From an uncultured Synechococcaceae cyanobacterium (GTDB lineage Bacteria; Cyanobacteriota; Cyanobacteriia; PCC-6307; Cyanobiaceae): DNA of 38,928 nucleotides. The stretch spans positions 1-38,928 of the forward strand of contig CACBBE010000010.1 of NCBI GenBank assembly GCA_902537395.1, read 5' to 3'. Shown in pieces: positions 17,790 through 24,264 of the stretch (positions are counted from its first letter, which is position 1; every line of letters begins with the position of its first letter). The notes under the pieces were generated by a model. The model saw nothing but the letters and a program-made list of their open reading frames with translations. It made no database searches and was not told the origin of the DNA. Position numbers and translations under genes: made by a program.

Positions 17790-19028
17790 TTGAGCCAGTT
17801 AGATTCCAATTGGTCGTTTGTTGATGACAGTAAGGTAACACCCAAGGGGTTTCTTTTTGCTGGGATATCTGCTGGTTTAAAAGTATCTAATAAAAAAGAT
17901 TTAGCACTAATACTCGCGCCAGAAGGAAGTATTTTTAGTGGGATGTTTACCCAATCAATAGTTCGCGCTCCTTGTGTGGATATTTGTGAGGAAAGAATTA
18001 AAAGATCTTCAGGTTTTGTTAGAGCAATACTAATTAATTCTGGTCAAGCAAATGCATGTACAGGAAATCTTGGCATTCAACATTTTCAAATTGCTACAAG
18101 AAAGATTGCGGAACTTTTAGGAATTAAAGAAGAAGAAGTTTTAATGTGCTCAACTGGTGTAATTGGTGTTCCAATACAAATAAATGATTTAGTAAAAAAT
18201 TTACCGAATTTAGTTAGTGATTTAAAGAGTAATAATTTTCAAAATGCGGCAGAAGCAATTTTAACTACTGATTTGACTTTAAAAAAAGTGTCAATAGAGA
18301 CGATTATTCAAGGTAAAAAAATAAAAATAGCAGGATTTGCAAAAGGTTCAGGAATGATTTACCCCAAAATGGCTACCATGCTTGCTTTTCTAACCTGTGA
18401 TGCGGGTATTCAAAAAGAAGAATGGGATAAAATGATTGCTATTGCGGTAAAAAAATCTTTTAATGCAATATCAGTTGATGGAGAGACAAGCACAAATGAT
18501 TCTTTTGTTGGAATAAATGCAGGAGAGAAAATTGAAAAAAGGTTTTTTCCAATTATCCAACAAGGGATTGATATTGTATGTCAGAACTTGGCAAAAAGTA
18601 TTGCAAGGGACGGAGAGGGAGCAAATTGTTTATTAGAAGTTTTGGTTCAAGGAGCAAAAAATACAAATGATGCAATTATGCTCGCGAAATCTATTTGTAA
18701 TTCTGCCTTGGTAAAAACTGCGATACATGGTTGTGATCCGAATTGGGGACGAATTATTTCTGCTGCAGGCAATTCTGGAGTTAAATTTAATTTAAATGAC
18801 GTTGACTTGTATATAGGAAACGCTCAGATTTTGGAAAACGGCAAGTTAAATAAATATGATCCACAAAAAGTCACAGACTATATTAAGTCCAGAATGAAAG
18901 GTAGATATTTAGTAGATGATATTGTAAAAATTATCATTAATCTAAATTCTGGCGAATCGAAAGGCGCAGCTTGGGGGTGCGATCTTTCTAAAAAGTATGT
19001 TGAAATAAATAGCGAGTATACAACGTAA
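17790..19028 (+). CDS. argJ: Bifunctional ornithine acetyltransferase / N-acetylglutamate synthase
   Basis: Recycles the acetyl group in arginine biosynthesis. 412 residues, full length, beginning at TTG. The oxyanion-hole and autocleavage region KGSGMIYPKMATMLAF places the nucleophile at T196, where the precursor cleaves itself into alpha and beta chains. GCDPNWGRI and the conserved C-terminal DLSKKYVEINSEYTT are present. The last ten codons, including the stop, are repeated at 20260-20289 and 21959-21988. I infer that the present end was supplied by an integrating element and that argJ is an integration hot spot whose reading frame is rebuilt each time. Confidence 0.95.
   Translation: MSQLDSNWSFVDDSKVTPKGFLFAGISAGLKVSNKKDLALILAPEGSIFSGMFTQSIVRAPCVDICEERIKRSSGFVRAILINSGQANACTGNLGIQHFQIATRKIAELLGIKEEEVLMCSTGVIGVPIQINDLVKNLPNLVSDLKSNNFQNAAEAILTTDLTLKKVSIETIIQGKKIKIAGFAKGSGMIYPKMATMLAFLTCDAGIQKEEWDKMIAIAVKKSFNAISVDGETSTNDSFVGINAGEKIEKRFFPIIQQGIDIVCQNLAKSIARDGEGANCLLEVLVQGAKNTNDAIMLAKSICNSALVKTAIHGCDPNWGRIISAAGNSGVKFNLNDVDLYIGNAQILENGKLNKYDPQKVTDYIKSRMKGRYLVDDIVKIIINLNSGESKGAAWGCDLSKKYVEINSEYTT
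18999..19028 (+). repeat. argJ 3'-end repeat, copy A (in the gene)
   Basis: The last nine codons and stop of argJ encode VEINSEYTT-stop. Copies B (20260-20289) and C (21959-21988) encode VDTNSKYTT-stop and VEINSENTT-stop. A and B also match beyond the stop (GTAAAA then TGTGAT). Proposed as the attachment site nearest the gene, brought in by the latest insertion. Confidence 0.75.
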
Positions 19029-19031
19029 AAG

Positions 19032-19135
19032 TGTGATTTATTAATTTTCATATAAACGTAGTGATAGCATGTGATTACGAAGAGTGAAAATCAATTAGAA
19101 TATACACCTTTCTTAAATGTGATTTGTGTGCGATT
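19032..19135 (+). repeat. TGTGATT array next to copy A
   Basis: Exact TGTGATT at 19032-19038, 19070-19076 and 19118-19124, and TGCGATT (one mismatch) 11 bp later at 19129-19135. The last pair is preceded by GAATATACACCTTT, a block shared with 20339-20376 and 21750-21789. Proposed recombinase arm sites on the element side of attachment copy A. Confidence 0.6.
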
Positions 19136-19190
19136 TTTGGGATAAATTTTATTAATTTCGGGAAATATCTTAATTTTTCATCAACAAAAT

Positions 19191-19214
19191 AACCCTTAAG
19201 AGGGTTTGTTTTTT
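19191..19214 (+). terminator. Rho-independent terminator between argJ and the first cargo gene
   Basis: AACCCT-TAAG-AGGGTT (19191-19206) is a perfect 6-bp stem with a tight loop, followed by TGTTTTTT. It would stop argJ transcripts before the barrel gene, so cargo 1 likely has its own promoter within 19215-19293. Confidence 0.7.
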
Positions 19215-19293
19215 AATTCTCTTTATATCTTCTGTAACTAAATTGATTCCCAAAAATAATTTGCTGCTAACTTACATTCAAGGTTAATTATTT

Positions 19294-20100
19294 ATGGAAA
19301 CTTTATTCAAAAATATTCTTGTAAGCGGAACTGTTACTTCTGTTTTATTTGTTAGTCATCCTTTGAAAGCAGAATTAGATCCTAACAACATAAAAATTGC
19401 TGATGCTTCATCTGATGTTAAAACTATTTTAAATAGACTTAATGAATTAGAGAGCGAAGTTAATTCTTTAAAAAAACTCCTTAAGAAAAAAACTGAATTA
19501 GTTGAAAGTAATAAAGTTAAAGATAAAGGAAAATTTTATATTAGTAGCGGTTTAGGTTTTACTAATGATCCTGAAATGGTTGACTCTGATAAACCTGGAA
19601 CAAGCAATAGAAGCGTTAGTAACCATTTTAATACGAGTGAATTAGATGGAAAATGGTCTGCTGATTTTGCTCTAGGATATGAATTTAATAAGAATATTAG
19701 AGGAGAATTATCCTACGCATTTAATATGCTTAAAGATAATTCTCAATCTAGTGACTCTAATGGAGGAACTGGTTATTTAGGGTTGGGTATGATCGACACT
19801 CATTCTCTTTTCGCAAGTTTATATTATGATTTTCCTAATAAAAGCAAATTTACTCCATACTTTGGTGGTGGAATAGGTACTACATTAATTGATGTAGATA
19901 GCAGTAATTTGAATAGAAAACCAAGTGATTTGACTTTTGGATATCAAGGAAAACTAGGTTTGTCTTATGAAATGCTGGAGTCCACTGATCTTTTTTTAGA
20001 AGGTATTTATCAAACTACAAAGTCATTCAAATTAAGTAGTTATGTCTCTGATCCGATTGATATTTACTCTACAAGACTTGGTTTAAGGTATAAGTTTTAA
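19294..20100 (+). CDS. Predicted outer-membrane beta-barrel protein (islet cargo 1)
   Basis: 268 residues. The first about 26 form a signal peptide with a hydrophobic core and an AxA-like end (HPLKA-E). A short coiled coil follows (ILNRLNELESEVNSLKKLL, about 48-70). The rest is alternating strands with aromatic ends: GKFYISSGLGF, WSADFALGYEF, RGELSYAFNML, HSLFASLYYDF, FTPYFGGGIGTTLI, GYQGKLGLSYEML, TDLFLEGIYQT and IYSTRLGLRYKF. It ends in phenylalanine, as outer-membrane barrels do for BamA recognition. About eight strands suggest an OmpA/OmpX-sized barrel; the coiled coil may reach peptidoglycan or form trimers. A surface location would affect phage adsorption or grazing; that role is inferred. 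Confidence 0.7.
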   Translation: METLFKNILVSGTVTSVLFVSHPLKAELDPNNIKIADASSDVKTILNRLNELESEVNSLKKLLKKKTELVESNKVKDKGKFYISSGLGFTNDPEMVDSDKPGTSNRSVSNHFNTSELDGKWSADFALGYEFNKNIRGELSYAFNMLKDNSQSSDSNGGTGYLGLGMIDTHSLFASLYYDFPNKSKFTPYFGGGIGTTLIDVDSSNLNRKPSDLTFGYQGKLGLSYEMLESTDLFLEGIYQTTKSFKLSSYVSDPIDIYSTRLGLRYKF

Positions 20101-20141
20101 AAAATAATTTCTTTAAAAATTGAACACAATAAACCGTGGTG

Positions 20142-20180
20142 TGTGATTTGTCTGCGACGAAATGTGATTTGTGTGTGACT
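20142..20180 (+). repeat. TGTGATT array at the outer end of module 1
   Basis: TGTGATT at 20142-20148 and 20163-20169 (21 bp apart), then TGTGACT at 20174-20180 (11 bp further). The offsets 0, +21, +32 are identical to those at 21853, 21874 and 21885. Spacings near two and one helical turns put the motifs on one DNA face. It lies about 80 bp before attachment copy B. Confidence 0.65.
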
Positions 20181-20237
20181 TATCTTTGCCTTTCTTAATC
20201 TTTGTAATACATTACTATGACTAGCACTCTATTTTAG

Positions 20238-20256
20238 TGGTGTATACGAAACACCA
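20238..20256. repeat. Inverted repeat beside attachment copy B
   Basis: TGGTGT (20238-20243) and ACACCA (20251-20256) form a perfect 6-bp inverted repeat with a 7-base spacer, three bases before copy B. It could be a core-type binding pair or a hairpin. No equally good repeat is seen beside copies A or C. Confidence 0.3.
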
Positions 20257-20259
20257 TAT

Positions 20260-20289
20260 GTGGACACAAATAGCAAATATACGACGTAA
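20260..20289 (+). repeat. argJ 3'-end repeat, copy B (displaced)
   Basis: In the argJ frame it reads GTG GAC ACA AAT AGC AAA TAT ACG ACG TAA (VDTNSKYTT-stop). From GAC through the base run after the stop, 31 of 38 bases match copy A, and similarity continues with TGTGAT at 20293. It is non-coding here. Interpreted as an older argJ terminus displaced by module 1. Confidence 0.7.
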
Positions 20290-20292
20290 AAA

Positions 20293-20376
20293 TGTGATGT
20301 TTGGGATTAGTTGATATGACTATATAAAATCTCAAAAAGAATACACACCTTTTGAGACTGTGATAATACTGTGATT
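20293..20376 (+). repeat. TGTGATT-type array after copy B
   Basis: TGTGATG at 20293-20299 directly after copy B, TGTGATA at 20359-20365 and TGTGATT at 20370-20376 (11 bp apart), preceded by GAATACACACCTTT from 20339. The order (core, heptamer, GAATAyaCACCTTT, two heptamers 11 bp apart) repeats that after copy A. Confidence 0.6.
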
Positions 20377-20377
20377 A

Positions 20378-21604
20378 TTATTTAGTTATTTTTTTGAAGT
20401 TTAATCCTTTATTCATCTCTCGGTAATAAATAGTATTAGATGCTAAATCTTTCGATCCGACTTTACCTAATGCTACTTTTTCTAGTCTCTCTAATCTTGC
20501 TAAAAGTTCTTGGTTCTTTACTTCAAGTGAGATAATTTTCGTTTGGAATTCTTTTTCTTTCATACTTATAAGTTCTGAATTTACTGGTTTTCCTAATTTC
20601 CAAACAAATCCTGCTCTTGCAGAGAAAGTATCTTCAAAATCACCAGCATAATCTTGACCTGGAATAGTCATAGATGCCGCATAGTTAATAGATAGTTTTT
20701 CATTGACTTTAGAAGCGCAACCACCTGATAATGCAAAATTTCCTCCGTGAGTTCCACTTCCTAAACCGCAAGCAAGAGTTGTATCTGTAGGAACTGTTGG
20801 TAATCCAGTTAAAGCAGCACTTAATGCTCCTACATTATTAATTGATTGCTCTACATCTCTTCCATTTATTAGTAATTTAGTTCCGTTAGTGTAGTCGATT
20901 GGAATTGGGTTACCTGCAGCATCTTTTGCATATACTTTCTGCCTCCCATTTTCTTCTTTTGTAATCCATGAGTTTTGTCCAATGTGTAATTCATCTCCAA
21001 CATATTTAACTAAACTTTTTCCGGAAGTTCCTCCAGTGCTTATTCCATTTGCATCAACTTTCATTAATTCTTCCGTGCCAGTCCCTCCAAGCGTTATTTC
21101 ATTTGAATTTGCGTTACATGAAGTTCCATCATCAGATTCACACTGTTTATTAATTTGATCTTTTGTAGCAGTAGGCATAGTAACGAATATAGGCATTGCT
21201 CCATCTGGCATTCCAGTAATAGTTATCCAATCATCTGCCAGAGTTTCTGTTTTAATATCAAAGACTCTTGCACGTAATGGAAGGTCGCCACCCCTAGGCG
21301 GTTCTCTGAAGTAAATCTTTCCTTCAGCAGAATCTATTGCATATTGATCTGCACTAAAAGTTCCAGGTCCTCCATCTGGGTAAAGATTTTCAACTACTAA
21401 TGTTGCTGCACCAGTGCTATCAATTTTATAAATATTTATTTGGGAACCTCCACCACTAATTGTTTTAGTTGGATCTTCTGCAACTGCATATGAAAATGCT
21501 CTTGTAATAGTATCGATAGTATCTGCTTTAATTGAAGTAAAAGGTGAGAAAACTATAGATGATGCAATAAACGTATGAAAGAGATCTTTTGTTAATTTTT
21601 TCAT
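20378..21604 (-). CDS. YadA-like surface protein with C-terminal coiled coil (islet cargo 2)
   Basis: 408 residues with an N-terminal signal peptide (MKKLTKDLFHTFIASSIVFS...SIKADT). A glycine-, threonine- and aspartate-rich passenger of about 230 residues follows with no recognised domain (one likely disulfide pair near QCESDDGTSCN). At about 255-340, SINNVGALSAALTGLP...ACGLGSGTHGGNFALSGGCASK...INYAASMTI...FSARAGFVWKLG resembles the four-strand membrane anchor of trimeric autotransporters (YadA). Normal anchors end the protein; here about 68 residues continue, including a coiled coil (KEFQTKIISLEVKNQELLARLERLEKVA). The gene converges on cargo 1. A trimeric adhesin or decoy at the surface is plausible; the anchor assignment is from pattern only. 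Confidence 0.6.
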   Translation of the reverse strand: MKKLTKDLFHTFIASSIVFSPFTSIKADTIDTITRAFSYAVAEDPTKTISGGGSQINIYKIDSTGAATLVVENLYPDGGPGTFSADQYAIDSAEGKIYFREPPRGGDLPLRARVFDIKTETLADDWITITGMPDGAMPIFVTMPTATKDQINKQCESDDGTSCNANSNEITLGGTGTEELMKVDANGISTGGTSGKSLVKYVGDELHIGQNSWITKEENGRQKVYAKDAAGNPIPIDYTNGTKLLINGRDVEQSINNVGALSAALTGLPTVPTDTTLACGLGSGTHGGNFALSGGCASKVNEKLSINYAASMTIPGQDYAGDFEDTFSARAGFVWKLGKPVNSELISMKEKEFQTKIISLEVKNQELLARLERLEKVALGKVGSKDLASNTIYYREMNKGLNFKKITK

Positions 21605-21749
21605 TTTTAAAAAAAGTTTTGTTCAAAAGATAATATGAAAACATATGTGCTAATAAGTATATTTACTTACAAAATCTGAAAATCTTAATTATTTGTTGTT
21701 TTATCTAGCAAAAAAGTAATAGGAAATTTCCATCTCCCCTCTCAATAAT

Positions 21750-21789
21750 GAATACTCACCTTTGGTATAAATGTGATTGTTATGTGATT
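21750..21789 (+). repeat. Third GAATA-CACCTTT / TGTGATT block
   Basis: GAATACTCACCTTT is followed by TGTGATT at 21772-21778 and 21783-21789 (11 bp apart). This is the block found after copies A and B, but here no argJ-end copy precedes it. The rest of 21605-21749 shows nothing beyond AT-rich sequence upstream of cargo 2. It may be a relic of another insertion. Confidence 0.5.
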
Positions 21790-21852
21790 ATGCAAAAGAT
21801 AACAGAAATTTATCCTAATTATTTCAGTGTTTTTTATTTAAAAATCTAAAAC

Positions 21853-21891
21853 TGTGATTATTATTTGCCCGACTGTGATTATGGTGTGATT
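21853..21891 (+). repeat. TGTGATT array at the outer end of module 2
   Basis: Exact TGTGATT at 21853-21859, 21874-21880 and 21885-21891, offsets 0, +21, +32, the same layout as 20142-20180. It lies about 68 bp before attachment copy C. Confidence 0.65.
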
Positions 21892-21958
21892 ATTTTCTAA
21901 AAATTCACCCTAGTCATAGCAATTGATTGCAGCAAGGGGTGCATACTATTTACCTAAG

Positions 21959-21988
21959 GTGGAAATTAATAGCGAAAATACTACTTAA
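21959..21988 (+). repeat. argJ 3'-end repeat, copy C (outermost, probably original)
   Basis: GTG GAA ATT AAT AGC GAA AAT ACT ACT TAA reads VEINSENTT-stop. It differs from copy A mostly at synonymous positions (V, I, E, T, T), as expected of a real gene end from a related lineage. The stop codon of the neighbouring minus-strand gene (21981-21983) lies inside it. That fits an ancestral tail-to-tail overlap of argJ with that gene and marks this as the original chromosomal junction. Confidence 0.7.
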
Positions 21989-22223
21989 GTTTTAGTAAAT
22001 CTAATGGTAGATATTCATTTATATAAAGAAACAGTATAGTTAAAGCTCCAAATACAGAGCCTATAAAACCTCCAAAAAAATTAATTAATAATCCAGATTG
22101 TTTAATTATTGTTTCTTTTTTTTCTTCTTCTTCAAAATTATGAGAATCAACTACTTTTAAGCGCTGATTGGTTTTTGGTTGTTTAAGTTGTTGGTGTCGG
22201 ATGAGGGCTTCGAAATCAGGCAT
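21981..22223 (-). CDS. Small single-pass membrane protein downstream of parA
   Basis: About 80 residues from ATG 22223 (MPDFEALIRHQQ...). A charged, glutamate-rich N-terminal half (HNFEEEEKKET) is followed by one membrane segment (LLINFFGGFIGSVFGALTILFLYI) and a short tail. The start lies inside the 3' end of the ParA gene in another frame, an overlap of about 67 bases (91 if the in-frame ATG at 22247 is used), which suggests translational coupling. The stop lies inside argJ-end copy C. No family is recognised; it could be the membrane partner of the ParA-like ATPase. Confidence 0.55.
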   Translation of the reverse strand: MPDFEALIRHQQLKQPKTNQRLKVVDSHNFEEEEKKETIIKQSGLLINFFGGFIGSVFGALTILFLYINEYLPLDLLKLK

Positions 22224-22828
22224 GGAATTTGTGAGGCAATTGAACAATAAGCAGACCAGCCCGTCATTCGACGAGGATCTGATCTACCTAAATCGTCTAC
22301 AGCTTCAAATACAGCATTGCCCGAGGTCTCTGCTTTATCAAATGCTGAAAGTAAGGGTATAAATGTATCAAAAACATACAAACCAAAATTTTCTAGAGCT
22401 GCTTTGGCTTGTTGCGCTGCTTTTTGCTGTCTAAAATCAACTTTTACTATTACTACTGCATGGTTAACTTTTAAGTTGCTTAATAAATTAGCTAGTTCAA
22501 CAGTTAGTTCAACTGATCTTGCTTTTGCAGTTGTAGGTAAGATAACTAAATCCGAACCATATGCTAAGTGTTTAAGTTCTTCTTGATCACTGCTAGCTTG
22601 GCCATCAGTTATTACAATTTCTGATGATCTTGATGCTTTAGCAGCTGAACTGACGGGGAAAACTGGAAATGGAAGATTGCCTCTTGATGCGTATGCTAAA
22701 GCAGATCTATTCTTGTCGGCATCTACTATGCAAACTTTTTTACCTTCAGAATGCCAAACACTAGCAAGGTGAATACTTGTGCAGGTTTTGGCCACACCCC
22801 CTTTTTGTCCGCAGACGGTAATGAACAA
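22157..22828 (-). CDS. ParA/MinD-like ATPase, orphan
   Basis: 223 residues of the deviant Walker A ATPase family. The signature is CGQKGGVAKTCTSIHLA with K9 and K14. Walker A' appears as VCIVDADKNRSALAYA, and SDLVILPTTAKA fits the switch region. The C-terminal tail is serine- and asparagine-rich. No ParB or parS-like site is visible nearby, so chromosome segregation is unlikely. Orphan ParA proteins often position membrane or cytosolic cargo, and the overlapping membrane-protein gene hints at a two-gene unit; this is inference. Confidence 0.8.
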   Translation of the reverse strand: MFITVCGQKGGVAKTCTSIHLASVWHSEGKKVCIVDADKNRSALAYASRGNLPFPVFPVSSAAKASRSSEIVITDGQASSDQEELKHLAYGSDLVILPTTAKARSVELTVELANLLSNLKVNHAVVIVKVDFRQQKAAQQAKAALENFGLYVFDTFIPLLSAFDKAETSGNAVFEAVDDLGRSDPRRMTGWSAYCSIASQIPCLISKPSSDTNNLNNQKPISA

Positions 22829-22978
22829 TTTTTTAATTTTATTTCTCTTACTTTGGAGAATAATTTCTTAATGTCAAGAGAAAATGATTTTTAATGCTTT
22901 AAAACTTATTTTTTGAAATATTTTAAAGAAGTTAATATTTTTAGATAACCTTATAAAGTTCCTTGTTTAAATTGGCTA

Positions 22979-23941
22979 GTGAAGAAAAGAATTGGATTAG
23001 GTACGTGGTCTTGGGGGAATAAGCTTTTTTGGAATTACCAATCTACAAATGACGATGATTTACGTGAGACATATAATGAAGCGTTACGAAGAGGTTTCGA
23101 TCTAATTGATACTGCAGATTCTTACGGTACTGGTAATCTTCAGGGTAGAAGCGAATTGTTGCTAGGAAAATTTTTACTAAATACTCCTTCAGCAAAGAAA
23201 AAAAGAATTCAAGTAGCAACCAAACTTGCACCTTATCCCTGGAGAATAGGTAACAGAGGTTTTAATAAACCTTTTTTGAAAAGTTTAGAAAGACTTAATA
23301 ATAAATTAGATATAGTGCAATTACATTGGTCAACTGCAAAATACAATCCTTGGCAGGAATTATCGCTGTTGAATAATCTTTGCGATTTAAAAGATGAAGG
23401 CTTTGATTTCCAAATAGGCTTATCAAATATAGGCCCTAAAAGATTGATGAAATTAATTAATTTTTTGGCAAAAAGAGATCAAAGACTAAAGAGTGTTCAG
23501 ATACAGTTTTCTTTGCTTGCTCCCGATTTAGGAAAACAATATCAGGTAAAAAAAATTTGCGAAGAAAATAATATTGATTTCTTTGCTTATAGTCCTTTGT
23601 CCTTTGGAATACTTTGTATTGATCCAGATAAAGAAGAGAATAAAAAAAAAAGTTTTATTCGCAATACATTATTTGAAAACTATAGAAATCCAACATATGA
23701 ATTGCGGAGGTGTTTAAAAAGAATTGCAAATCAAAGATCTGTTTCCCAAGCGCAAGTAGCAATTAATTGGTGTTGTTATCAAGGAGCTATTCCACTAGTT
23801 GGAATGCGAGAAAAATCTCAAGTTATAGATGTATCGAATGTATTCAAGTGGAATTTAAATAAAAGTGAATTTAAAGTACTTCAGGAAGTTTCAAAAAAAT
23901 GTTTAAAAAAAATGCCTAAAAATCCTTTTTCAAGTATTTAA
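22979..23941 (+). CDS. Aldo/keto reductase
   Basis: 320-residue NADPH-dependent oxidoreductase with a TIM barrel. The start is GTG, giving MKKRIGLGTWSWGNKLFW. The catalytic tetrad is visible: D44 in DLIDTADSYG, Y49, K82 in VATKLAP and H116 in VQLHWS. The late NADPH-binding segment IPLVGMREKSQV is present. The substrate cannot be told from the sequence. It stands alone between parA (divergent) and a small minus-strand ORF. Confidence 0.9.
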   Translation: MKKRIGLGTWSWGNKLFWNYQSTNDDDLRETYNEALRRGFDLIDTADSYGTGNLQGRSELLLGKFLLNTPSAKKKRIQVATKLAPYPWRIGNRGFNKPFLKSLERLNNKLDIVQLHWSTAKYNPWQELSLLNNLCDLKDEGFDFQIGLSNIGPKRLMKLINFLAKRDQRLKSVQIQFSLLAPDLGKQYQVKKICEENNIDFFAYSPLSFGILCIDPDKEENKKKSFIRNTLFENYRNPTYELRRCLKRIANQRSVSQAQVAINWCCYQGAIPLVGMREKSQVIDVSNVFKWNLNKSEFKVLQEVSKKCLKKMPKNPFSSI

Positions 23942-23948
23942 TTAAATT

Positions 23949-24086
23949 TTAGCTAGGTATCTTTTTATTTTTTTTTATTTGAAAACTATTATTCCATAAT
24001 TCAGTGGGAAATTTTTCGCCAGTGAATCTAATAACTTTAGGTTTTAATTTTATTATCAAGTCATCTAGGTTTTTATTAGGTTCCAT
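23949..24086 (-). CDS. Small hypothetical protein (45 aa)
   Basis: ATG at 24084-24086 (minus) opens 45 residues beginning MEPNKNLDDLIIKLKPKVIR, followed by FTGEKFPTELWNNSF, and stops just 7 bp from the convergent aldo/keto reductase end. The amphipathic pattern and non-random composition (W, paired F, D/K balance) suggest a real small protein. No family is recognised. The stretch 24087-24234 shows nothing else. Confidence 0.4.
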   Translation of the reverse strand: MEPNKNLDDLIIKLKPKVIRFTGEKFPTELWNNSFQIKKNKKIPS

Positions 24087-24234
24087 TGTGCAGGATTTGG
24101 GTTTCTAATAAGATAAATTAATTTATAATCAATTTTCGCAGTATTTATACTCATAAAATTAAAATTTTTTTTTTAATACATTCAACTGAAGCAATATTTA
24201 CACATTAATAAATTATCTACTACAACTTTTATTT

Positions 24235-24264
24235 TTTTAAAAAAGTGGAGTCCTTCCAGACTCC
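24235..24264 (-). terminator. Rho-independent terminator of tmRNA
   Basis: On the minus strand GGAGTC and GACTCC (24247-24264 overall) pair around a 6-base loop and are followed by ACTTTTTT. It directly ends the tmRNA transcript. Confidence 0.8.

Larger units (their letters stand above)
19029..21988 (+). mobile_element. Composite recombinase-less islet at the argJ 3' end (two cargo modules)
   Basis: The islet is bounded by argJ 3'-end copies A and C and divided by copy B. Module 1 (19029 to about 20289) carries an outer-membrane barrel gene; module 2 (about 20290-21988) carries a YadA-like gene. Each has TGTGATT arrays at both ends, all on the plus strand. No integrase, transposase or tRNA is present. 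The arrangement fits successive site-specific insertions at one target, each displacing the previous gene end outward. Mobilisation by a recombinase encoded elsewhere is inferred. Confidence 0.7.

Noticed and set aside
19029..21958. CRISPR array or CRP regulon to explain the TGTGATT repeats
   Set aside because: Repeats are only 7 bp with short irregular spacers and no cas genes. CRP sites would show an inverted TCACA partner, which is absent; all copies share one orientation.
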